Below, in pieces: positions 53,588-60,924 of a stretch of 64,000 nucleotides of DNA. The stretch lies in contig NZ_VISM01000001.1 of assembly GCF_007827455.1 (NCBI RefSeq), forward strand, positions 2,909,001-2,973,000, read 5' to 3'. A program made the translations under genes and the position numbers. The notes beneath the pieces are model-generated. The model saw only the letters and a list, made by a program, of their open reading frames with translations. It did not search any database and was not told the origin of the DNA. Positions within the stretch are counted from its first letter, which is position 1, and each line of letters starts with the position of its first letter. Origin of the DNA: Lutibacter sp. Hel_I_33_5 (GTDB lineage: Bacteria; Bacteroidota; Bacteroidia; Flavobacteriales; Flavobacteriaceae).

Positions 53588-55771
53588 TTAATGTTCTTCG
53601 TTTCCAAATGGTTTAATTATTATGCCTACACTAAAAATAAAACCGTCTGTTGGTGCATAGATTTCGGGAAATTCTGGATTTTCGTGTGGTGGTAAAACCA
53701 AAGGTGAAAATCTACTTTGTCTTCTGTCTGTGAAATTTTCAAAGTTCACAAATGCACTACCAAATTTAAAGTTTCTCATTAACAGTAAACCCATTGTTAC
53801 AAAATCTGTCGTTTCTGTTCCGTTTGATAAAAATTGTTTTCCTGTGTAAAAAGTTTCATAACCTATACGCCATTTTTCAGATTCGTACATCAAAACACTT
53901 CCTGCATTATGTTTTGCAGTTAATGGTTTTTGTGGATTTCCTGCCAAATAGTTCAATTTAGTGTCTATAAGTGCATAATTTAAAAACCATCTAAAATCTT
54001 TATAAGTAAACTTTATATTTGTTTCTGCTCCTTTACTTAAAATTTCATCAGTTGCATTTTCAAATGCAAACATTCCGCTGTCTGTACTATTTAAAAGCAA
54101 ACCGTTATTAATAGCAGTAACATAAAAAAGTTGATTAATAGAAAAACCTATGGTTTCAAATAAACGTGTTTGATAATTGAAATCTAAATTCACACCATAA
54201 GAACGTTCTGCCTTTAGTGAAGATTTGTCAATGCCAAGTACATTTTCAAAATTTATAAATTCAGCCTCTTCTGTAAAAATATCTGGAATTTTGTAACCTA
54301 AACCACCACCAATTCTGCTTGAAAACCCGTTATCATTTTTATAAAGCAATGAAATTTTTGGAAGCGGAAAAAAGCCAAAATCAGTATTGTAATCTGCTCG
54401 CAACCCAGTTTCTAAAATCCAATTTTCGGAAAGGTCATAAATATTGTTAGCAAACATTCCGTAAGTGATGTCTTTTTGGTCACGTTGCAAAGTTGCATTA
54501 TCATTTTCGTCAAAGTTTGAAGTATATAAATTTGCTCCAAAAATCCAATCTGCTTTTGAAGTCTCTCTTTTATAAGAGATTTCCGTAAATGTGTTGGTTT
54601 GTTTACCATCAAAATTGAAATCGGGAATCGTTAAATTTCTATCGAAAAAGGATACACTATTTTTAATGTTCAAAGAACTAATAGAATCTATTTGAGTTTT
54701 GTAAACTGCTTGACTACTCAATCTTTTTGAAATGTTTTCCTCTGTATATTGATGAATTCCATTTTCGCCACTTTCTATTGTAGTTATGTCTCCACCAATT
54801 CTGTCATCGTATGTTCCATTTAAGCCAAACCAAAACGTAGTTTTGTCAGATGGATAATAAAAGAATTTTGGATTAAATGAAATAGATTTAGTTTTTGGTA
54901 AATTACTAAAACCATCATCTTCTGGGTCGTAAGCTTTTTGATAGTGACCTGAACCGTAAAGCGAAATACCAAACTTTTCATTCCGTTTGCTGTAAAATAC
55001 ATTTGCAGTACTTCCCAATGCTTGTGTTTGTGTAAGCATAATGTCTAAAGCAGGTTCTTCGTCTGGTGTTTTTGATACCATATTTATTAAACCTGCAATT
55101 GCTCCACCACCATAAAGTGTAGATGAACTTCCTTTAATAATTTCAAATTGTTGCAAGTCTAAAGGTGGAATTTGTAAAATACTCAAACCACTTGAAAAGC
55201 CTCCATAAAGTGGAAATCCATCTCTTAAAAGTTGTGTGTAACGACCATCAAGACCTTGAATTCTAATGTTTGTACTTCCACTACTTAAAGATGTTTGTTG
55301 CATTTGTATTCCTGTACTTTCACGTAGAACCATTGAAATATTGGTTGGATTCATAATTGCTTTTTCTCCCAATTCCTCAACTCCAATAAATTCAATTCTT
55401 GTTGGAATTTTCTTTACGGTTCTTGTACTTCTTGAAGATTGTAATACAACTTCGTCCAATTCGTTTCCTCCACTTTTTAATTTGAAAATCAAGTCTGAAT
55501 TACTTGGGATTTGAATAGTTGTTTTTAGAGTTTCAAAGCCTAAAAAAGAAACTATGATAATATGTTCGCCATTCGGAATTTCGTTAAAAGTTGCAATTCC
55601 GTCAAAATCGGTTACTGCTCCTTTTTCTAATTCCTCAAAATATACTGTTGCTCCAAATAATGGCTCGTTTTCGGATTCTGAAATTACTTTTATTTGTATA
55701 TCAGATGTTTGTGCTTTAGCAGAAAAGCACGTTATAATTGTGAGCATTGCGCTCAATATATATTTATTCAT
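53588..55771 (-). CDS. TonB-dependent receptor, probably for a metal complex
   Basis: 727 residues. Signal peptide (MNKYILSAMLTIITCFSAKAQ), then CarboxypepD_reg-like domain (about 25-105, ESENEPLFGATVYFEELEKGAVTDFDGIATF). The plug (about 110-225) has STRTVKKIPTRIEFIGVEELGEKA and IRIQGLDGRYTQLLRDGFPLYGG, followed by IIKGSSSTLYGGGAIAG. The barrel ends FSVGIIIKPFGNEEH, which lacks the usual terminal aromatic residue and has an acidic/His tail. Among TonB receptors the plug motif resembles those for cobalamin or metal chelates. It lies directly upstream of the Fur-family gene on the minus strand and behind the small His/Cys-rich gene. Confidence 0.9.
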   Translation of the reverse strand: MNKYILSAMLTIITCFSAKAQTSDIQIKVISESENEPLFGATVYFEELEKGAVTDFDGIATFNEIPNGEHIIIVSFLGFETLKTTIQIPSNSDLIFKLKSGGNELDEVVLQSSRSTRTVKKIPTRIEFIGVEELGEKAIMNPTNISMVLRESTGIQMQQTSLSSGSTNIRIQGLDGRYTQLLRDGFPLYGGFSSGLSILQIPPLDLQQFEIIKGSSSTLYGGGAIAGLINMVSKTPDEEPALDIMLTQTQALGSTANVFYSKRNEKFGISLYGSGHYQKAYDPEDDGFSNLPKTKSISFNPKFFYYPSDKTTFWFGLNGTYDDRIGGDITTIESGENGIHQYTEENISKRLSSQAVYKTQIDSISSLNIKNSVSFFDRNLTIPDFNFDGKQTNTFTEISYKRETSKADWIFGANLYTSNFDENDNATLQRDQKDITYGMFANNIYDLSENWILETGLRADYNTDFGFFPLPKISLLYKNDNGFSSRIGGGLGYKIPDIFTEEAEFINFENVLGIDKSSLKAERSYGVNLDFNYQTRLFETIGFSINQLFYVTAINNGLLLNSTDSGMFAFENATDEILSKGAETNIKFTYKDFRWFLNYALIDTKLNYLAGNPQKPLTAKHNAGSVLMYESEKWRIGYETFYTGKQFLSNGTETTDFVTMGLLLMRNFKFGSAFVNFENFTDRRQSRFSPLVLPPHENPEFPEIYAPTDGFIFSVGIIIKPFGNEEH

Positions 55772-55823
55772 TGAAAATGTAAATATTAATTAACTTTAAA
55801 ATTTTGACTTTTAGTCGATATTT

Positions 55824-56141
55824 TTAGCTAATTAATTGTGGCGGTTGCCAGATATTGGAATGAAAGTTAAATCTGTAGATTGATTGATAGACAGATAATA
55901 TTTCTGTAGAGATTTGATTATTAATACCTAATTCAAAAGCTTGAATTGGTTCATATGTAATTGCGATTCCACAACAATTACAAATACAAGTTATTGGACA
56001 AGTATCATCACTATCATTTTGATGATTGTGTTCAGCAGATATTTCTTCTTGATGTTGGTCTTCGGCATTATTTCCGTCAGAACAAGGTTTGATTGACAAA
56101 CCAAGAATTAATAATGATAGTATGATAGTTATAAATTTCAT
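55824..56141 (-). CDS. Small secreted His/Cys-rich protein, putative metal-binding
   Basis: 105 residues from the ATG at 56141 (a GTG two codons upstream is possible but less likely). The signal-like N-terminus MKFITIILSLLILGLSIKPCSDG is followed by an acidic/histidine stretch (EDQHQEEISAEHNHQNDSDD) and a cysteine cluster (DTCPITCICNCCG). The C-terminus FNFHSNIWQPPQLIS is of a kind seen in small proteins encoded ahead of metal-related TonB receptors in Bacteroidota. Candidate role: binding or delivering a transition metal at the cell envelope. It is the first gene of the unit and follows a Fur-type palindrome by about 25 nt. I do not recognise a characterised family. Confidence 0.78.
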   Translation of the reverse strand: MKFITIILSLLILGLSIKPCSDGNNAEDQHQEEISAEHNHQNDSDDTCPITCICNCCGIAITYEPIQAFELGINNQISTEILSVYQSIYRFNFHSNIWQPPQLIS

Positions 56142-56166
56142 TAGCACAAAGATAAATAAATTTCAA

Positions 56167-56181
56167 TGCAATGGTGTTGCA
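56167..56181. promoter_or_regulatory. Possible Fur-family operator at the head of the metal unit
   Basis: TGCAA-TGGTG-TTGCA, a perfect 5-5-5 inverted repeat, ends 26 nt before the first start codon of the minus-strand unit. The position suits repression by the Fur-family regulator encoded in the same unit. Confidence 0.48.
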
Positions 56182-56202
56182 AAGTTTTTTATTCCGATTG
56201 CA

Positions 56203-56319
56203 AGAACGGATTTAGCGTTGGCAAAGAAACAGCTCTTTTGTTTTTTTATGCGTTGGCTTTTCGCGTTGGCAAAAAAAATAAATGTGCTGTTTGCGCGTTG
56301 GATTTTTTAGTTCAAATGT
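56203..56319. repeat. GCGTTGGC-rich non-coding segment at the head of the metal cassette
   Basis: GCGTTGGC occurs at 56215, 56250 and 56263, with a related GCGCGTTGG at 56292. The same octamer occurs at 52429 and 52503 at the other end of the cassette. On the minus strand it reads GCCAACGC and resembles degenerate boundary boxes. The direct repeat TTTAGTTCAAATGT is at 56306-56319. No gene is seen in 56142-56612. Confidence 0.5.
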
Positions 56320-56339
56320 TGATGTTTAGCACGATTTCC

Positions 56340-56353
56340 GCATTATGCACAAC
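56340..56353 (-). other. Terminal boundary box of the cassette array
   Basis: GCATTATGCACAAC mirrors GTTGTGCATAGTGC (52364-52377) in 13 of 14 positions. It is followed by TAGTTATATCC, a possible L-type box. On the minus strand this is the upstream edge of the array, where an integron would have its attI and integrase, but the adjacent sequence holds only the alginate operon promoter. Confidence 0.55.
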
Positions 56354-56574
56354 TAGTTATATCCAATCAAATATATGGATTTATGATGTTAATTTACGGG
56401 ATAACACAACATTTATGTTTGTTTTATCTACAAGCTACTTTAGTGTCTTAACTGATATTGATTCCTGTTTTTTTTAAATATAAAGATATATTACATTTGG
56501 AATATTGTTTTTTTGATTTTTCTGTCTTTGACTACATTTATACTATAACCTTTTTTTAATTCATTAAATATCAC

Positions 56575-56603
56575 TACTTTTGGTTTACCAATCTGGTAAA
56601 CCA
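56575..56603 (+). promoter_or_regulatory. Promoter -7 element and GntR-type operator of the alginate operon
   Basis: TACTTTTG (56575-56582) is an exact TAnnTTTG element. It overlaps a perfect inverted repeat, TGGTTTACCA (56581-56590) and TGGTAAACCA (56594-56603), separated by ATC. TGGT..ACCA half-sites are typical for FadR-subfamily GntR repressors of uronate pathways. A protein bound here would cover the -7 region and start site. The lyase ATG is 10 nt downstream. No GntR gene is visible in the window. Confidence 0.68.
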
Positions 56604-56612
56604 ATTAATAAT

Positions 56613-58922
56613 ATGAAGAATTTTAGTGTAGTCATTATTGCTTTTATAAGCCTTTTAATATTTCAATCTTGTACTAGTCAAATAGAAGAAATTCTAGTTT
56701 CAAATATCGATGAGTTAAATCAATCTATAAAAGATGCAGAACCTGGAGACAATATCGTTTTAAAAAATGGTGTTTGGAAAGATGTTAAAATTAAATTTAC
56801 AGGAAAAGGAACAAAAGGAAATCCAATAAAGTTAAAAGCAGAAACTCCAGGAGAAGTTTTTATAGAAGGAGTTTCAAATTTAGAAATTAGTGGAGATTAT
56901 TTAGAGGTTAGTGGTTTGTTTTTCAGAAATGGATATGCACCAACACAAAATGTAATTTCATTTAGAACCTCTAAAAAAGAAGTTGCAAATCATTCTAAAG
57001 TAACAAATTGTGTCATTCTAGATTTCAATAATTTAGAACGTGATAAAGATAATCTTTGGGTCCAACTTTACGGAAAACATAACGAATTAAGTAACTGTTA
57101 TATTGCTGGTAAAACCAATGGTGGCCCAACTGTAAGAGTTGATTTAAAAGGGAATCAAAGCATACGAAATTATCATAAAATTATTAATAATCATTTTGGT
57201 CCACGACCAAGAAAAGGTGGTGCTAGAGGAGAAACTATTCAATTAGGAAGTAGTTTTACTTCAATGTCTCCAAGTAATACAACCATTGCTAATAACTTGT
57301 TTGAAGAGTGTAATGGTGAGGTTGAAATCATTTCTAGTAAAACTAATTTTAACATCATTAAAAATAATGTGTTTTACAAGAGTGAAGGTTCTGTTGTTAC
57401 AAGGCATGGAAATTATGTTACCGTTGATGGAAATTATTTTATTGGTGATGGAGTAAATGATCAATATGGTGGAATTAGAATAATTAACACAGGTCATTGG
57501 ATTACAAATAATCTTTTTTATAAAATAAAAGGTAAGAATTTTAGAAGTCCGATTGCAATTATGAATGGTATTCCTAAATCGCCATTAAACAGATACAACC
57601 AAGTTACTGATGTTGTTGTAGCTTATAATACGTTTGTTGATTCAGATTCTCCATTTCAATTTGGAGTTGGACAAAATTTGGCTCAAAAAGATGTGTTGCC
57701 GAAATCAGAAATTCGTTCTGCCAGAGCTTTAAGAACTGAAGTTGTAAATAATGTGATTTACAATTCTAAAGGTGATGCAAATCCAATTATTGAGCATGAT
57801 AAAGCTGATGGTGTTACTTTTAAAAGTAATATTATTGACAATAATGGAGTTGAAATTAAAAATGCACATGGTTTAATTTCTAAAGAATTAAGCTTAACAG
57901 ATATTGGTACAAATCTTTCAGTTCCTGTTTCAGGATATAATGATGTAGAAACTCATAATGGTTTTGATTTTGAAGTGATTACAGAAGATTTATTAGGAGG
58001 TTCTAGAGAAAAATCAAATCAAGTTGGTGCAATTTTAAGTTCAGAAAATATAAAATTAGATTTATTGGATAAAACTAAATACGGAGCAAATTGGTTTTCA
58101 AGTAATGTTGAGGAAAAAGAAGCAAAAATACATACTGTAAATAATGCTGATGAATTAGCAGCAAAACTAAAAGAAGCAGTAAGTGGTGATGTTTTAGAAT
58201 TAAATGAAGGTTCTTACCAAATTTCAAATTCTTTAATCATTAATAAAACGATTACAATTCAGTCTAAAGGAAAAGCTGAAATCGTATATAATGGAGCAGC
58301 TGATACTCCTGTTTTTGAATTAAATCCTTATGGTAAATTAACTTTGAAAAGCATCAAATTAAAAGGAAATGGTTCAAATTATGCATTTGCAAGTTTAAAG
58401 AAAAATATGTCTAATCATTTTGGATTGGATGTTATTGATTCAGAAATAAGTGATTTCAATTATGCTTTAAGAGTCTATAAACAATCTTTTTCTGAAGAAA
58501 TTACTTTTAAAAATACGTCAATTTCAAACTGTAAAAATGGACTAGAATTATCAGAAGAAACAAATGATAGAGGAGATTACAATACAGAGTATTTAACGAT
58601 TGATAATTGTATATTTAATACTATAAAACAAAATGTTATTGATTATTACAGAGGTGGATATGATGAATCTACAATTGGTGGAAACCTTTTAGTTACCAAT
58701 AGCACATTTACAAATTGTGGAGCAAAAGAGAGAAACAAAAGGCTTTTTAATCATAATGGTATTGTAAATGTAAATATCAAGAATAATACATTTAAAAATA
58801 ATAAAGTTCGGTTTGTTTCCATTCTTTGGGGAGCAAAAAATAATATAGAATCTGGTAATAGCTTAACAAATTCAGGGAAAATTAAAACTGAAGAAAATCT
58901 AGTAATGACCTTGATGTATTAG
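56613..58922 (+). CDS. PL6-family alginate lyase lipoprotein (two beta-helix domains)
   Basis: 769 residues from the ATG at 56613; an upstream in-frame TTG lies inside the operator and is rejected. The lipoprotein signal is MKNFSVVIIAFISLLIFQSC. The first beta-helix (about 25-480) has the PL6/chondroitinase-B signatures NHFGPRPRKGGARGETIQLG and the catalytic pair K243 (ISSKTNF) and R264 (VTRHGN), 21 residues apart as in chondroitinase B and AlyGC. A second helix (about 500-769, starting VNNADELAAKLKEAVSGDVLELNEGSY) is the C-terminal domain of long PL6 enzymes. It cleaves alginate by beta-elimination at the cell surface or periplasm. First gene of the operon; kdgK2 follows after 5 nt. Confidence 0.93.
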   Translation: MKNFSVVIIAFISLLIFQSCTSQIEEILVSNIDELNQSIKDAEPGDNIVLKNGVWKDVKIKFTGKGTKGNPIKLKAETPGEVFIEGVSNLEISGDYLEVSGLFFRNGYAPTQNVISFRTSKKEVANHSKVTNCVILDFNNLERDKDNLWVQLYGKHNELSNCYIAGKTNGGPTVRVDLKGNQSIRNYHKIINNHFGPRPRKGGARGETIQLGSSFTSMSPSNTTIANNLFEECNGEVEIISSKTNFNIIKNNVFYKSEGSVVTRHGNYVTVDGNYFIGDGVNDQYGGIRIINTGHWITNNLFYKIKGKNFRSPIAIMNGIPKSPLNRYNQVTDVVVAYNTFVDSDSPFQFGVGQNLAQKDVLPKSEIRSARALRTEVVNNVIYNSKGDANPIIEHDKADGVTFKSNIIDNNGVEIKNAHGLISKELSLTDIGTNLSVPVSGYNDVETHNGFDFEVITEDLLGGSREKSNQVGAILSSENIKLDLLDKTKYGANWFSSNVEEKEAKIHTVNNADELAAKLKEAVSGDVLELNEGSYQISNSLIINKTITIQSKGKAEIVYNGAADTPVFELNPYGKLTLKSIKLKGNGSNYAFASLKKNMSNHFGLDVIDSEISDFNYALRVYKQSFSEEITFKNTSISNCKNGLELSEETNDRGDYNTEYLTIDNCIFNTIKQNVIDYYRGGYDESTIGGNLLVTNSTFTNCGAKERNKRLFNHNGIVNVNIKNNTFKNNKVRFVSILWGAKNNIESGNSLTNSGKIKTEENLVMTLMY

Positions 58923-58927
58923 AAATT

Positions 58928-59929
58928 ATGGCTAAAAAAGTAATCACTTTTGGTGAAGTAATGATGCGTTTATCTCCTCCAGGATATGAAAAATTTTCGC
59001 AAGCTTCATCATTTGAATTAGTTTATGGAGGTGGAGAAGCAAATGCAGCCATTTCTTGTGCTTATTTAGGTATGAAAGCTGCACATGTTACACGTTTTCC
59101 TGATAATGCTTTAGGAAAAGCTGCAACACAATTTTTGCGTAAACATTGGTTAAGTACAAAGCATGTTATTTATGGCGACCAAATGATGGGAAAGTATTTT
59201 CTAGAAAAAGGAGCTGTGCATAGACCTAGTGAGGTAATTTATGAAAGAGAAGGTTCTGCCTTTTCTTTAATTCAACCTGAGATGTTTAATTGGGAAGAAA
59301 TACTAAAAGATGCAGATTGGTTTCATTGGACAGGTATTACACCTTCAATTTCAGAAGGAACTGCTCAAAGTTGTTTAGATGCTATTAAAACGGCCAATAA
59401 ATTGGGTATAACAGTTTCTGGTGATATAAATTCTAGAAGTAATATGTGGAAATATGGAAAGCCAATGCATGAGGTTATTCCAAATTTAGCTAAGCATTCA
59501 GATGTTGTTATTACTAGTAGTAGAGGAATTCGTGAAATGTTTGATATTGGCGAACTTGATGATAATTTTAAATCGTTAGCTAAAATGTTGATTGATGTTT
59601 ATCCAAACATTAAGAAAGTGATTAAAAAAACGAGAAGAACTTTAAGCGCTTCACATCATCAAATTCAGGGTAAAATGTGGAATGGTAAAAAGTATATTAA
59701 AACAGATATGCTTAATATAACTCATATCATTGATCGTGTGGGAACAGGAGATGCGTTTGCAGCCGGATTAATCTATGGACTTTTACATTATAAAGATAAA
59801 GAAGCATTAGATTTTGCTTCTTCTGCATGTGCTTTAAAACATACTGTTCCTGGAGATGTAAACACAGTTTCGTTAGAAAATGTAAGAAGCTTAATGGAAG
59901 GTAATACTTCTGGAGCTATAAAAAGATAA
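58928..59929 (+). CDS. kdgK: Second 2-keto-3-deoxygluconate kinase (PfkB family)
   Basis: 333 residues. It has the same family features as the kinase at 39760: FGEVMMRLSPPGYEKFSQASSFELVYGGGEANAAISCAYLG, DADWFHWTGITPSISEGTAQSC, and the nucleotide/catalytic motif HIIDRVGTGDAFAAGLIYG. The two proteins share most motifs but differ throughout, for example DINSRSNMWK here versus DLNYRAKLWN in the first copy. The copy here is under the GntR-type operator, not the LacI sites, so the two kinases may respond to different inducers or act on different keto-deoxy sugars. It starts 5 nt after the PL6 gene. Confidence 0.9.
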   Translation: MAKKVITFGEVMMRLSPPGYEKFSQASSFELVYGGGEANAAISCAYLGMKAAHVTRFPDNALGKAATQFLRKHWLSTKHVIYGDQMMGKYFLEKGAVHRPSEVIYEREGSAFSLIQPEMFNWEEILKDADWFHWTGITPSISEGTAQSCLDAIKTANKLGITVSGDINSRSNMWKYGKPMHEVIPNLAKHSDVVITSSRGIREMFDIGELDDNFKSLAKMLIDVYPNIKKVIKKTRRTLSASHHQIQGKMWNGKKYIKTDMLNITHIIDRVGTGDAFAAGLIYGLLHYKDKEALDFASSACALKHTVPGDVNTVSLENVRSLMEGNTSGAIKR

Positions 59930-59949
59930 AGATTAAAAACCATTTTGCT

Positions 59950-60888
59950 ATGAAATTCTTAAAATCATATGTTGTAATATTTTTAATATTCTTTATATGC
60001 TCAAATTTTTATTGCCAAAAGAAAAATATAAAAATCACCACAAAAAGAAATGCTGACAATAGCGTAGATTTTTATTTTAAAAAACTAAAACCTGGTAGCT
60101 ATTTTGTTAATGTGAAATTTTCTCAATTACTAAATACTCATGATGGTAATTATAAAGGTGTTGTAAAAGATAAATCAGGCTTTTTATTTAATTTAAAACC
60201 AATAAATAAGAAAAAATTTGTTCGTTATTCTTTTAAATATTCTTGGATTAGAGGAAATCCTAAAGCTAAAGTTGATAGCCTTTTCACCTATGTTTTACCT
60301 TTTGAAAAAGAACATTTAATTGCTGTAAAAGAACAAGGTTATATTAGAGAAAAATTTTTTGGTGCAGAAAGACCAAATAATTGGAAATCATATGCTTTAG
60401 CAAACAAAACTACAGATATTGTTAAAAGTATGCGTAGAGGTGTAGTTGTAGATATTATAAATAAATATGAATTAGACACAATAAAAAAAATATACTCCTC
60501 AAAAAAAAATCAATTAACAATAGAGCACCCTGACGGAACTTATGCGACTTACAAGGGATTTAGTAAAAATTCATTTTTAGTGAAACTAGGTCAAAATGTT
60601 TATCCACATAGCCCTTTAGGGAAAATAACTAAAAATGAAAAAGGTTTTTATATAATGAGTTTTTATATAAGATATCTAATAGGTGACAATTTTGGGAAAA
60701 AGCAAAAATTTATAAATAAAAAAAGTAGAAGTAATTTTATATCACCATTTTTTTTAGTGGCTAATGAAAAAGTGAAATTAAAGAGTAAGCAAAAATATAT
60801 TGTAGATTATAATGAATCAGTTTTTTTAAAAGAATTTTCAAAAAAAGAAAAAAGAAAATATAAAAAGAAACCTAATCTTTTTAAATAA
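59950..60888 (+). CDS. Secreted M23-peptidase-like protein lacking catalytic histidines
   Basis: 312 residues with a signal peptide (MKFLKSYVVIFLIFFICSNFYCQ). The central region (about 160-235) follows the M23/LytM beta-lytic fold pattern: RRGVVVDIINKY, then QLTIEHPDGTYATYKGFSKNSFLVKLGQNVYPHSPLGKI. In active enzymes the corresponding place reads like H-DG-x-x-T-Y-x-H-L followed by G-Q-x-V. Here the Y-x-H-L histidine is replaced (YKGF) and no HxH is found near the end, so the zinc site appears absent. It may be a non-catalytic scaffold or binding protein. The last ~30 residues are very Lys-rich. The gene lies in the alginate operon; a role in alginate use is inferred from position only. Confidence 0.62.
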   Translation: MKFLKSYVVIFLIFFICSNFYCQKKNIKITTKRNADNSVDFYFKKLKPGSYFVNVKFSQLLNTHDGNYKGVVKDKSGFLFNLKPINKKKFVRYSFKYSWIRGNPKAKVDSLFTYVLPFEKEHLIAVKEQGYIREKFFGAERPNNWKSYALANKTTDIVKSMRRGVVVDIINKYELDTIKKIYSSKKNQLTIEHPDGTYATYKGFSKNSFLVKLGQNVYPHSPLGKITKNEKGFYIMSFYIRYLIGDNFGKKQKFINKKSRSNFISPFFLVANEKVKLKSKQKYIVDYNESVFLKEFSKKEKRKYKKKPNLFK

Positions 60889-60924
60889 ACTTTCAAATTA
60901 GTTGAATGACCTAAATAATTAAAA

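Larger units (their letters stand above)
42523..56353 (-). other. Putative integron-like gene cassette array (accessory island)
   Basis: All non-IS genes in this stretch lie on the minus strand and are framed by boundary boxes. In four cassettes the boxes at the two ends are reverse complements of each other: GTTAGCAAAT (48662/49293), GTTGTAGTT (49342/49823), GTTGTAAAC (51177/52176) and GTTGTGCATAnTGC (52364/56340). A fifth pair matches with one extra base (GTTGCAAAC 42785 / GTTTGCCAAC 44723). Linker segments fold back on themselves. IS110-family elements have entered several linkers. The architecture equals that of integron cassettes with attC sites, but the R boxes deviate from GTTRRRY and no integrase is visible, so the mobilising recombinase is unknown. 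The island separates kdgK-kdgA from the alginate lyase operon. Confidence 0.65.

Noticed and set aside
42523..56353. Classical class 1-type integron with IntI
   Set aside because: No tyrosine recombinase, attI or antibiotic-resistance cassette is visible, and the R boxes do not match GTTRRRY; only an integron-like array is claimed.
42523..56353. Prophage or conjugative element as explanation for the island
   Set aside because: No phage structural, replication, relaxase or tra-type genes are present.
56089..56477. Plus-strand open frames between the metal unit and the alginate operon
   Set aside because: They overlap the start of the minus-strand small gene and GCGTTGGC repeats, have no family features, and read as low-complexity Phe/Ala/Cys sequence.
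56580..56612. Extended N-terminus of the PL6 lyase starting at a TTG
   Set aside because: The extension would lie inside the palindromic operator and precede a perfect lipoprotein signal that starts at the ATG at 56613.
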